Assembly (NCBI GenBank): GCA_964491265.1
Contig: CAZBFP010000016.1
Span: 21,348-85,347, forward strand
Source: JBBAGC01 sp964491265
GTDB taxonomy: Bacteria; Spirochaetota; UBA4802; UBA5550
DNA length: 64,000 nt
Direction: 5' to 3'
Under the pieces are notes generated by a model. That model searched no databases. It worked only from the letters and a program-made list of their open reading frames with translations, and was not told the origin of the DNA. A program made the translations under genes and the position numbers. This document shows positions 1 to 7,690 of this stretch, piece after piece; the stretch's first letter is position 1; every line of letters begins with the position of its first letter.

Positions 1-562
1 TGAGTATAATTCCAGGTATAATACCTGCAACAAAGAGTTTCCCGATAGACTGTTCGGTCATGATCCCGTAAACTATAAAAACCACACTGGGGGGGATCAG
101 TATGCCCAGGCTCCCCCCAGCAGCTACTACACCTGTTGCGAGGCTGGGGTGATAATTATAACGCTTCATTTCAGGGAGTGTGGCAGTTGCCATTGTTGCT
201 GCTGTTGCATTTGTTGATCCGCAGATTGCTGAAAAACCTGCACAGGCCCCGATTGTTGCAATTGCCAGGCCTCCGGGGAGTCTGCCGGTTAATTTATAGG
301 CTGTATCAAACATTCTTGTGCTAATCCCTGAATGATAGGCCAGCTGCCCCATGAATACAAAAAGAGGCACAACTGTAAGACTGTATGATGAAAATACTGA
401 ATATACATCATTTGCAATCAATTTCAGTGCAGCATCATATGATACAATTGAAGTGAATCCGAAAAAACCTATGATTGCCATGAGAAAAGCGACAGGGATA
501 CGGGTGAAGAGGAGAACCATAAGCGCAATGATGCCGATTAATCCGGCTGTGGTTGGTGTCAT
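1..562 (-). CDS. dctM: TRAP transporter large permease (DctM), 3' part beyond window
   Basis: The reverse strand reads an open frame from an ATG at 562 to the window edge, so only about the first 187 residues are present. The translation is strongly hydrophobic and carries the TRAP large-subunit pattern, including an early GLIGIIALMVLLFTRIPVAF stretch, the PGGLAIATIGACAGFSAICG loop and the GILIPPS motif. DctM is the 12-TM channel subunit that couples Na+ flow to solute uptake delivered by DctP. The start overlaps the stop of the small permease by four bases (ATGA), which implies translational coupling. Substrate cannot be read from the sequence; dicarboxylates or other organic acids are usual. 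Confidence 0.93.
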   Translation of the reverse strand, partial: MTPTTAGLIGIIALMVLLFTRIPVAFLMAIIGFFGFTSIVSYDAALKLIANDVYSVFSSYSLTVVPLFVFMGQLAYHSGISTRMFDTAYKLTGRLPGGLAIATIGACAGFSAICGSTNATAATMATATLPEMKRYNYHPSLATGVVAAGGSLGILIPPSVVFIVYGIMTEQSIGKLFVAGIIPGIIL

Positions 563-1044
563 CGTTTTATGATCCTCCTTGAGGCTTTTATTGCATTTAT
601 AAACAGATATAGAGATAGAAGAAAAGAGCTTAACCCTATTCCTGCAACAAAGGGGTAGGTAGGGATTTTTATAGTAAGGGATACCTCACCTGCAGCCATG
701 AGCGAAGCTGCGTATAAAAAACTCTGCCAGCTCAGTGCTGCGAAGAAGAGGGAGCCTGCAGTTTCATTGAAAAGATCAATATAGGGATGGATTTTTTCCG
801 GTATTTTCTGATAGACCAGGTCAACCGCAATATGTCCATTCATTACAGTTGTATATGTGAGTGAGAATGCTATAACTATAGTGCTTAGAAGGCTTACCAT
901 ATCATAGGATCCGGGTAAAGATATCCGGAAAACTCTCATAGTTATATCCAGTACAATAACGAGCATAATCATTACTACTGCCGCAGCTGATATTAAGTTG
1001 AATTTTTCCGCTATTGTTTTGACCAGGTATTCAATTTTTCTCAT
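559..1044 (-). CDS. dctQ: TRAP transporter small permease (DctQ)
   Basis: 161 residues with four hydrophobic segments (roughly 15-35, 50-70, 90-110, 130-150), the size and layout of the DctQ four-TM subunit. The region after TM2 contains TYTTVMNGHIAVDLVYQKIP, matching the conserved GHI.VD motif of the family. It lies between the binding protein and the large permease in the usual P-Q-M order and overlaps dctM by four bases. DctQ bridges the periplasmic binding protein and the large channel subunit in the inner membrane. Confidence 0.92.
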   Translation of the reverse strand: MRKIEYLVKTIAEKFNLISAAAVVMIMLVIVLDITMRVFRISLPGSYDMVSLLSTIVIAFSLTYTTVMNGHIAVDLVYQKIPEKIHPYIDLFNETAGSLFFAALSWQSFLYAASLMAAGEVSLTIKIPTYPFVAGIGLSSFLLSLYLFINAIKASRRIIKR

Positions 1045-1081
1045 TATCTGTTTTGTCCGTAAGGTTAAATTCTGTGGAGGA

Positions 1082-1126
1082 ATTCAACCGTAGAGAGCTG
1101 TACTGCCTGCCTCTCCGCGGTTGAAT
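1082..1126 (-). promoter_or_regulatory. Long stem-loop between dctP and dctQ
   Basis: A 9-bp perfect stem (1082-1090 with 1118-1126) continues after a 2x2 internal mismatch into a 5-bp stem (GAGAG/CTCTC) around a 13-nt loop. It begins six bases past the dctP stop. In the minus direction it is not followed by a U-run, so it is not a normal intrinsic terminator. A likely role, by inference, is a 3' stability or processing element that raises binding-protein levels over the permeases. Confidence 0.6.
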
Positions 1127-1131
1127 AGTTC

Positions 1132-2148
1132 TTACTTGCCGTATTTTTTTATGAGTTTCTGAAGTTCAGATACAGCCTTATCGCCCGGGAGATTCAGTTT
1201 TTTCATCTCTCTGATATATTCACTAAGGATCGGTTTTACTGCTGCAGCCCATTTTACACTTTCTGCATCATCAAGCTCTATAATATCATTCTCCAGCTCT
1301 TTTGTAAATTTTATTCCTTCCTGGTCTGCTTTGTCCCATGCTTCACCATGGACCTTAACCCACCTGTCGCTCACTTCTGTAAATATATCCTTTATATCTG
1401 CAGGGAGTGCTTCCCATTTGTTTTTATTCATTACAACATACATCCCGGTTGTGTAACCGATGTCCCGGCTGTTTGTGGTATGGCTTATCACTTCCCCCTG
1501 TTTCCACCCCTTAAGGGTTTCTATAGGTGCAAATGTTCCGTCTACCACGCCTCTCTGAAGTGATTCATATGTGGATCCCTGAGGCATTGCTACAGGGATT
1601 CCGCCCAGTGCAGTTACAACTTTTGCACTTAGTCCGGTGGATCTGATTTTCAGCCCCCTCATGTCTGATATGGACTTGACCGGTTTTTTTGTATGAAGAA
1701 GACCAGGGCCGTGGGCATGAATATAGAGTACCTTTACATCATTCAGCTCTGCAGGTTCCATTATCCTGTATAATTCATTGGCTGCCAATGTTGCAGTCAT
1801 TCCGTCAGGATAGCCGAGTGGAAGGTCTACAGCTTCCATTACAGGGAAACGTCCCCTTGTGTATGCGAAACATGACATCCCTATATCTGCTATGCCGGAA
1901 ACTATACTGTTGTATGTTTCATCAGCTTTGGTAAGAGTGCCGCCCGGAAACATGTTGATTTTAATACGTCCCTTTGTCTTTTGTTCTATCTCCTTTGCCC
2001 AGCTTTCAGCAGCTATAGCCTGTGCATGAGTGGCGGGGAAAAAGATGCTGTAGGAGAGAGTTGTAGTATCCCCTGTTTCACTCTGCTTGCATCCTGAAAA
2101 TAGTGACGCTGCTGCAGCTAAGGCGATCAGTAATATAATTCTTTTCAT
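1132..2148 (-). CDS. dctP: TRAP transporter solute-binding lipoprotein (DctP family)
   Basis: 338 residues. The N-terminus is a lipoprotein signal (Lys-Arg, hydrophobic core, lipobox LFSGC with Cys near residue 20). The mature part shows DctP features: SWAKEIEQKTKGRIKINMFP near the start, the LKIRSTG segment holding the arginine that usually binds the substrate carboxylate, and YESLQRGVVDG. It captures a carboxylate in the periplasm and hands it to DctQM. It is first in the operon, and its 3' end is followed by the stem-loop at 1082-1126. The lipid anchor is the usual arrangement in bacteria that tether binding proteins. Confidence 0.94.
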   Translation of the reverse strand: MKRIILLIALAAAASLFSGCKQSETGDTTTLSYSIFFPATHAQAIAAESWAKEIEQKTKGRIKINMFPGGTLTKADETYNSIVSGIADIGMSCFAYTRGRFPVMEAVDLPLGYPDGMTATLAANELYRIMEPAELNDVKVLYIHAHGPGLLHTKKPVKSISDMRGLKIRSTGLSAKVVTALGGIPVAMPQGSTYESLQRGVVDGTFAPIETLKGWKQGEVISHTTNSRDIGYTTGMYVVMNKNKWEALPADIKDIFTEVSDRWVKVHGEAWDKADQEGIKFTKELENDIIELDDAESVKWAAAVKPILSEYIREMKKLNLPGDKAVSELQKLIKKYGK

Positions 2149-2280
2149 AGTTTTATTCTCCGGTAAATATTTTAATTTTATAATTAAAAATGTTTAATTT
2201 ACTCCGCGTCGATGGCTGCGGGAGATATAATCTTTTATTATGCACTAAAATACATGTTAAGGAATTAATAATAACTATGT

Positions 2281-2420
2281 ATTGAACAATAGTAATTATT
2301 CCTGAAGATATCTTTTAGTGCAATTTTGCTGTTTCCAATATCCCCGCCGCCTTCGGCGGCGGAGATATTGGAGCATTATACTTCAAATAAAAGTTAAGGA
2401 ATTAACATTGATTGAACAAT
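2281..2420 (+). mobile_element. MITE-like element, copy 1, with 10-bp direct repeats
   Basis: The element is 2291-2410 (120 bp). It starts AGTAATTATTCC, ends GGAATTAACATTG and has a GC-rich hairpin CCGCCGCC-TTCG-GGCGGCGG in the middle. It is bracketed by a perfect direct repeat ATTGAACAAT (2281-2290 and 2411-2420), as expected of a target-site duplication. Two further copies of the same length lie at 41292-41412 (reverse) and 42927-43046. It has no coding capacity, so movement would depend on a transposase elsewhere. Confidence 0.75.
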
Positions 2421-2506
2421 AAAAAAAGTTTTAATCTTTGATTAATGCAACAAAAAAATTGTTCTGCAGAATTTTTATTTTTTATTGCATTATAATTTAG
2501 CGTGGT

Positions 2507-2604
2507 TGTCATTCCCGCGCATACTTCGACGCGCTCAGTACAGGTGCGGGAATCTCAAAAATTCTGATTTTCAAGGAGATTCCGGCACTGAGGCCGGAAT
2601 GACA
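2507..2604. repeat. ATTCCCGC-type palindromic repeat
   Basis: Two adjacent palindromes: GTCATTCCCGCGC pairs with TGCGGGAATCTC, and GAGATTCCGGC pairs with GCCGGAATGACA. Related copies lie at 39339-39399 and 61005-61091. The pattern resembles dRS3-like and REP-like repeats found in many genomes. All copies are intergenic. Confidence 0.75.
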
Positions 2605-2674
2605 GGCTTTTTCCCGCAATATTATACCGCTACCTTTATTTTTATTAATCAGTAAGTTTCGCTTAGAAAACTAT

Positions 2675-4813
2675 TTATGCAGTTAAAACAGCCATTGAAT
2701 GAGCAGCAACTGTGAAATGATCCCCGGTGATATTTATTTCTTCACCTGGAGAGAAAACATCCTCTCCTCTCATCCCTGCACTGTTTATGGAAATTTTCCA
2801 TCCCCTTCCGCATGGTGACTCCGGAATCTTAAACCGGATATTCTTTGATGAGGCGTTAAACATCATGAAGAGATCGGAGTTGGAGTTTTTTTTATTTTCA
2901 GGTGAATATTCACCATTTATTAAAAGTGAGATTATATTTTCCCCTTTATCCCATTCAGGTTCACCCCCTTCAGGAGCGAACCATTTTATATCCTCCATGC
3001 TTCGTCCTTCTGTTTTTTCCCCTGTGAAGAATTTTTCTGACCTCAGAAGCGGGTTCGATTTTCTGAAAGCTATCATCCCTTTAGTAAAATCAAAAATCTC
3101 ACTGTTTCTGTCCAGAAGATTCCAGTCGAGCCATGAAATTTCATTATCCTGGCAATAGGCGTTATTATTCCCCCCCTGGGTTCTTCTGAATTCGTCTCCG
3201 GAGAGCATCATCGGTATACCAAGTGATAAAAATAGAGTGGCAATGAAATTTTTTATCATTCTTACCCGGATAATTTCAACATGTTCCGGGGCTTTGATCC
3301 CTTCATAGCCCCAGTTGCTGCTGAAATTGTTATTTTCACCATCTCTGTTGTTCTCCCCGTTCTGGATATTCTGTTTTGTATTAAAGCTCACAAGATCATT
3401 GAGGGTAAAGCCGTCATGGCATGTGATAAAATTAACGCTTCTGCATGGTGATGTTGAACTATAGATATCGGAACTCCCTGTAATCCGTGTTGCAAAGTGC
3501 CCCATCTGCCCGGGGTCATTCCTCCAGAATCGTCGCACATCGTCTCTGTATCTTCCGTTCCAGTCCGCCCATCTCCCCGGGAATTTCCCCACCTGGTATG
3601 CTCCCCCCGCGTCCCAGGCTTCAGCAATAATTTTGGTGCTTCTTAAAATAGGGTCTTCTTCAATCCATTCAATCAGCGGTGGGTTACTCAGCATCTCTCC
3701 GTTCTGATCCCGTCCGAGTATTGACGCCAGGTCAAACCTGAACCCGTCAACACCCATTTCAACTACCCAGTATCTGAGACAGTCCAGGATAAACTGCCGC
3801 ACTATAGGGTGGTTACAGTTAAAGGTGTTGCCGCATCCGGAGAAGTTTTTATATTCTGTTTTATCTTCATCGAGAATATAGTATATGGTATTATCGATCC
3901 CTCTAAATGACAGGGTGGGGCCTTTATGGTCACCTTCATGTGTATGGTTGAATACCACATCAAGAAAAACTTCAATTCCTGCATCTTTAAATCTTTTGAC
4001 CATCTGCCTGAATTCCTTAACCTGTTCACCGGAACAGCCGCTGAATGAGTAGCTGCTTTTTGGTGCGAAAAAGGCAATGGTGCTGTATCCCCAGAAGTTT
4101 TTAAGTTTTTCTCCAGTATCAGGATTGATATTAATATTCTCAAATTCATCAAACTCCTGAATGGGGAGGAGTTCTACAGCATTTATCCCCAGTGATTTCA
4201 GATAGGGAATTTTTTCTGTAAGACCCATAAATGTCCCGGGCGCGAAAACTCCTGAAGATTCGTGAGCAGTAAATCCCTTAACATGAAGTTCATATATGAT
4301 AAGTTCATTTTCAGGAACAAGGACTGAATGAATAATAGAATCCTCGCGGGAATTAATTACAATACTCCTGGGTACATATGGGGCACTGTCAGATTCAGAA
4401 AAAGATCTGCCCGGGTCATGAGAATCGGGTAAGGCTCCCCACGCTTTTGAAAGGTCCCACTGGTAATTTCCTGTCAAAGCCCTCGAATATGGATCAATAA
4501 GGAGTTTGTTTCTGTTGAATCTGTGCCCTGCATCAGGATTATATTCTCCCTTTACCCGGTATCCGTAGACCTGTCCTTCACCCAGGCGTTCTATCCATAT
4601 ATGCCATATGTCCCCGGTTTTATTGACTATGGGATCAAGTTCAATTTCTGTGAAAGCAGCATCCTGGTCTATGGAATGAAAAAGCACAAGTGTAACAGCG
4701 TCTGCATTCCGGGTAAATATGGAAAACTGTACACCGTTATTGATAACATTGGCACCAAAGGGATAGGGGAATCCTGCGCTGGTTGTCAGGAAATCGTATT
4801 TGTTTGCTTTCAA
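2675..4813 (-). CDS. glgX: Glycogen debranching enzyme GlgX (isoamylase-type, GH13)
   Basis: 712 residues, normal for GlgX. An N-terminal CBM48-type domain (about 1-150) is followed by the GH13 barrel. Catalytic blocks are visible: GVDGFRFDLA (nucleophile Asp), KIIAEAWDAGG (acid/base Glu) and FITCHDGFTLND (His-Asp). The segment GENNRDGENNNFSSNWGYEG is typical of GlgX/TreX. The enzyme hydrolyses alpha-1,6 branches of phosphorylase-trimmed glycogen. The start is a TTG at 4813 preceded by an AGGT ribosome site. It begins 18 bases after the stop of the DUF1573 gene, so the two may be cotranscribed. No other glycogen genes are nearby. Confidence 0.95.
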   Translation of the reverse strand: MKANKYDFLTTSAGFPYPFGANVINNGVQFSIFTRNADAVTLVLFHSIDQDAAFTEIELDPIVNKTGDIWHIWIERLGEGQVYGYRVKGEYNPDAGHRFNRNKLLIDPYSRALTGNYQWDLSKAWGALPDSHDPGRSFSESDSAPYVPRSIVINSREDSIIHSVLVPENELIIYELHVKGFTAHESSGVFAPGTFMGLTEKIPYLKSLGINAVELLPIQEFDEFENININPDTGEKLKNFWGYSTIAFFAPKSSYSFSGCSGEQVKEFRQMVKRFKDAGIEVFLDVVFNHTHEGDHKGPTLSFRGIDNTIYYILDEDKTEYKNFSGCGNTFNCNHPIVRQFILDCLRYWVVEMGVDGFRFDLASILGRDQNGEMLSNPPLIEWIEEDPILRSTKIIAEAWDAGGAYQVGKFPGRWADWNGRYRDDVRRFWRNDPGQMGHFATRITGSSDIYSSTSPCRSVNFITCHDGFTLNDLVSFNTKQNIQNGENNRDGENNNFSSNWGYEGIKAPEHVEIIRVRMIKNFIATLFLSLGIPMMLSGDEFRRTQGGNNNAYCQDNEISWLDWNLLDRNSEIFDFTKGMIAFRKSNPLLRSEKFFTGEKTEGRSMEDIKWFAPEGGEPEWDKGENIISLLINGEYSPENKKNSNSDLFMMFNASSKNIRFKIPESPCGRGWKISINSAGMRGEDVFSPGEEINITGDHFTVAAHSMAVLTA

Positions 4814-4831
4814 AAGTACCTGCTTTTAATT

Positions 4832-5218
4832 CTATTCTTTAATATCATCTGTCACTTCTGCCTGTAAAATAATTCTGATTGATCTGTTCACAGGGTCATT
4901 AGTGATAATAAGTATGCTTCTTCTTGTCTCTCCTAAATGCCTGTCTGCAATAAATTCGACCTCAAGTGTTCCGCTGCCGCCGGCAGGGATCTCCCTCTCA
5001 GAGAGAAGGGTTCCTGTGCAGCCTCATCCGGCTCTGACCCTCTCTATCACAAGAGTGGAAGTGCCCCGGTTATAGAAAATAAATTTTGTCGAATGGGTTG
5101 TATCGGGCCGTATTTTCCCGAAATTATGTTCTGTTTTATCGAAAACAATTTTTGGTGCTGCCCAGGCGCTAAAAGACATAATTATTAATATTATAGAAGA
5201 AAATAGTATTTTTTTCAT
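4832..5218 (-). CDS. Exported DUF1573 protein with in-frame UGA: candidate selenoprotein
   Basis: Read through the TGA at 5024-5026, the frame runs 128 residues from ATG 5218 to TAG 4832. Before the UGA: a signal peptide ending near FSAWAA, then the DUF1573 start VFDKTEHNFGKIRPDTTHS and TSTLVIERVRAG. After it: GCTGTLLSEREIPAGGSGTL, and later a TNDPVNRSIRIILQAEV ending, all in the same frame with no other stop or shift. Family members have S/A-C-G-C-T at this point; here UGA takes the place of the first Cys, giving U-G-C-T with Sec at residue 65. A stem-loop follows at SECIS distance. Function of the domain is unknown; it has an Ig-like fold and is secreted. The alternative, a single nonsense mutation, would have to hit exactly the conserved Cys. 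Confidence 0.72.
4987..5014 (-). promoter_or_regulatory. Candidate SECIS element of the DUF1573 gene
   Basis: Counting from the UGA, bases 10-12 (GGA) pair with 35-37 (UCC) and 14-18 (CCCUU) pair with 27-31 (GAGGG) around an 8-nt loop containing a G. An alternative fold pairs 17-22 with 26-31 around a 3-nt loop. The loop sits about 19-26 nt past the UGA, within the range of bacterial SECIS elements. It lacks the GGUCU loop seen in the fdh element, so the support is structural only. Confidence 0.45.
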
Positions 5219-5345
5219 TAATTTACCTGCATTTTAGTAAAATTTAATCAGAATTTTCAATTAGGAGTGAAGTGTAATAATAGTCAAATAATTATTCAAT
5301 AATTCCAGGGCTTTTTTGGAAAATATAAATCAGGATAGGGGATGA

Positions 5346-5414
5346 GGCTCCTGAGCGGATCTGCTCAGATAATCAAAGATGAATTATCTGCAACTTTCTG
5401 AACAGACAGGAGCA
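5346..5414 (-). other. Structured RNA-like element after the Ehr operon
   Basis: Within 69 bases immediately 3' of the last Ehr gene there is an outer 7-bp stem (5347-5353 with 5407-5413) enclosing two hairpins: CTGAGC/GCTCAG (5351-5368) and AGATAAT/ATTATCT (5368-5390 region). The stems partly compete. There is no U-run and no tRNA consensus. It may be a 3'-end processing structure or an unrecognised small RNA. Confidence 0.4.
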
Positions 5415-5420
5415 GTATGA

Positions 5421-6179
5421 CTATTTTTTTCTTAAAAAATCGATAATCCCGTTTATCACAGTAAGAGGGTGTACAGGGCATCCCGGTATGTACAGGTCGA
5501 TTTTATGTTTTTCCATAAAGCTTCTCTGCAGAGCCTCTGATTCCTGGAAAATCCCGCCGCTGATTGCGCAGCTCCCTGCAAGAATAACAATTTTAGGATC
5601 AGGGATGGAAAGATAGGCATCTTCAAGAGCCTTGGCCATGTTTTCAGAAACGGGTCCTGTAATTATGAGGCCGTCAGCATGTCTTGGGGAAGCCACAATT
5701 TCTATTCCGAACCGGCCCATGTCAAAGTTTACGTTTCCGCATGCGGTAAGCTCCCATTCACAGCCGCTGCATCCTGCAGCAGAAACCTGGCGGAGTTTAA
5801 GGGATGTTCCGAATATGGAACTTACCTCTTTCCTTATTGTAATTGCATCAGCCATAAATTTTTCCGGTGTTACTCCGCTTTTTACAATAAGTTTATTCCT
5901 TTCATCTGCGGCTATTTTATAAAATGTGGAAAAGGAAATGGCCTTTTCCGGGCACTCCCTTTTACAGTCACCGCAGAATATACATTTACCCATATCAATA
6001 GACAGAGGCTTTAATTGTATCGCATCAGATGGGCATAGTGATATGCATTGACCGCAGCTGCTGCATTTTTTTGACTCAATATGCGGAAGTCCGCGAAAAG
6101 GTTCCCTTATTTTTGCAGCGGTTACATCGGGTATTGCCTGATACCCCTGGGTTTTTCTTATTTTAAGAATTTTTAACAT
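5421..6179 (-). CDS. Ehr complex: ferredoxin-NuoB fusion (HyfH/HyfI-like)
   Basis: 252 residues in two parts. Residues about 35-90 hold two 4Fe-4S motifs (CSSCGQCISLCP and CIFCGDCKREC). The C-terminal part is a NuoB/hydrogenase small subunit with GCSGCEWEL, GSCAISGG and PGCPVHP, the ligands of the proximal 4Fe-4S cluster. In group 4 hydrogenases and Complex I these form the peripheral electron wire from ferredoxin to the large subunit. Here the HycF/HyfH-like ferredoxin and the small subunit are one protein. It is last in a six-gene operon, 9 bases after the large subunit, with a GGAG ribosome site. Confidence 0.92.
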   Translation of the reverse strand: MLKILKIRKTQGYQAIPDVTAAKIREPFRGLPHIESKKCSSCGQCISLCPSDAIQLKPLSIDMGKCIFCGDCKRECPEKAISFSTFYKIAADERNKLIVKSGVTPEKFMADAITIRKEVSSIFGTSLKLRQVSAAGCSGCEWELTACGNVNFDMGRFGIEIVASPRHADGLIITGPVSENMAKALEDAYLSIPDPKIVILAGSCAISGGIFQESEALQRSFMEKHKIDLYIPGCPVHPLTVINGIIDFLRKK

Positions 6180-6188
6180 TGCATTCTC

Positions 6189-7679
6189 CTATAGGTCGTG
6201 ACCGGCATATGAAAGGTTGAAGCTTTTATTGCAGAGAGGGAAGTCTGATACACCATTACCCCTCACAGACTGTGCAAGGCCGAACCAGTTGTTGAATGAA
6301 GGGTCTTTGATTTTGTATCTTGCAATATTTCCGGATGCATCTGTAATAGAGGTATGTACTATTTCGCCGCGCCACCCTTCTGTCATTGATACGGTAAAAC
6401 TGCTGCGTGCTGGTTTATTCAGCGGAGTCATGAGGGATTTTGTATTCTGCATATTTTCCAGCAGTTCCAGTATATAGTCTATTGATTGTTTTATTTCAAC
6501 ATAACGGAGGTAGGTTCTGGCAAAAACATCACCGCTATCCATTGTTATTTTGTGAACAGGGAAGTAGCGGTATATTCCTGAGGGGAAATCGCTTCTCACG
6601 TCGCGCTGGAGACCTGAAGCCCTTGCAGCAATGCCAACCATCCCCATATCTCCGGCGGTCTTTGTATCAACAGTACCGGTAAATTCCAGCCTTGAAAGAA
6701 CAGTGGGTGTCTCGAACATTTTTTCGCACATATCGCTGATTACCCGTTTAACTTTTTTCAGGGCAGCTGCCATCTCTTCAGACATTCCCGGGGATATGTC
6801 AAAAACAACACCCCCCGACCGGATAAGGCCTCTGCCGTAGCGGCTTCCGCAAATCGCCAGCAGGGTATTCACTATAAGAGTGCGGTTAGCTCCAAAAACC
6901 GAATTCCCCAGAAGATAGGCCACGTCATTTGATATGGCAGCAAGGTCCCCGATATGAATGGCAATTCTCTCCAATTCAAGGGCAACAGCTCTTATTGATT
7001 GTGCCCTGCGGGAAATATTTGTTCTGCAGAGAGACTCAATAGCCTGAACATAGGCGCTGCTGTGAGCAATTACAGAATCCCCCGCAATTGACTCTGCAAG
7101 ATGAACCGGATATTTAAGCCTGTTGTTTATGAAGAGTGATTCAATCCCTCTATGCTGGTATCCCAGCTGTATTTCCAGATGATGTACAGTTTCACCCTGG
7201 CACATGAACCGGAAGTGGCCAGGTTCAATAATTCCGGCATGTATGGGCCCTACTGCAACTTCATGTATCTCATCACCTGCCATGGTAAAGAAAGGGAAAT
7301 CTTCCATCATTTCTTCAGGGTTATGCCTGTTGTGAGGATAGCGTACACCGCGGAGCCAGGGGTGACCTTCAGGTATTATACCTGTTTCTTCATGAAATTC
7401 ATTTTCAAAGTTCCAGAAAGAGGAAACCTCCCTTGTTATCGATTCATAGGATGATTTCCCCTTCATTGGAGAAGATGAAATAAGCAGATGTGAGTTTTCA
7501 TCATCAGCCATTATAATATAAAGGATTATCTCCTTACCTTTTTTAAAACTGAAAAATGAAACAGGGCGCATCCCTTCACCCGATTTTTTTATAATATCGA
7601 GGCGTAATTTTTCTATTTCAACTAAGGGGATGGAATTAATATTAACCGGTTTATTGTTTCTGGTAATTATCCAATTCAT
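6189..7679 (-). CDS. Ehr complex: large-subunit-like protein lacking NiFe ligands (HyfG/NuoCD-like)
   Basis: 496 residues: a NuoC-like N-terminal part (about 1-110) and a NuoD/[NiFe]-large-subunit-like part. The usual L1 motif (RxCGxC) is replaced by AESIAGDS at 195-202. The C-terminal DPCxxC is replaced by DFPLCNKSFNLSYAG, so the four Ni-Fe cysteines are absent. The rest of the fold signature is intact, including GEPxH-like GPIHAGIIEPGHFRF and HRGIESLF. By homology this is an energy-converting-hydrogenase-related (Ehr) subunit, not an active hydrogenase. What it reduces is unknown; quinone or another carrier is possible. Confidence 0.9.
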   Translation of the reverse strand: MNWIITRNNKPVNINSIPLVEIEKLRLDIIKKSGEGMRPVSFFSFKKGKEIILYIIMADDENSHLLISSSPMKGKSSYESITREVSSFWNFENEFHEETGIIPEGHPWLRGVRYPHNRHNPEEMMEDFPFFTMAGDEIHEVAVGPIHAGIIEPGHFRFMCQGETVHHLEIQLGYQHRGIESLFINNRLKYPVHLAESIAGDSVIAHSSAYVQAIESLCRTNISRRAQSIRAVALELERIAIHIGDLAAISNDVAYLLGNSVFGANRTLIVNTLLAICGSRYGRGLIRSGGVVFDISPGMSEEMAAALKKVKRVISDMCEKMFETPTVLSRLEFTGTVDTKTAGDMGMVGIAARASGLQRDVRSDFPSGIYRYFPVHKITMDSGDVFARTYLRYVEIKQSIDYILELLENMQNTKSLMTPLNKPARSSFTVSMTEGWRGEIVHTSITDASGNIARYKIKDPSFNNWFGLAQSVRGNGVSDFPLCNKSFNLSYAGHDL

Positions 7680-7690
7680 TTTTTATTCTC

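Larger units (their letters stand above)
2149..2674. other. Repeat-rich intergenic region between dctP and glgX
   Basis: No coding sequence is apparent. The stretch holds a 120-bp MITE-like element (2291-2410), an upstream fragment that repeats its end motif (near 2256-2270) and an ATTCCCGC-type palindromic repeat (2507-2604). The dctP promoter should lie within the first 100-150 bases on the minus strand, but no convincing -35/-10 pair was seen. Confidence 0.6.

Noticed and set aside
5346..5414. Cloverleaf near the end of the Ehr operon as a tRNA
   Set aside because: The T-arm and anticodon-arm consensus and the CCA-proximal features are absent.
6189..7679. Active [NiFe]-hydrogenase large subunit
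   Set aside because: Both Ni-binding CxxC motifs are replaced.
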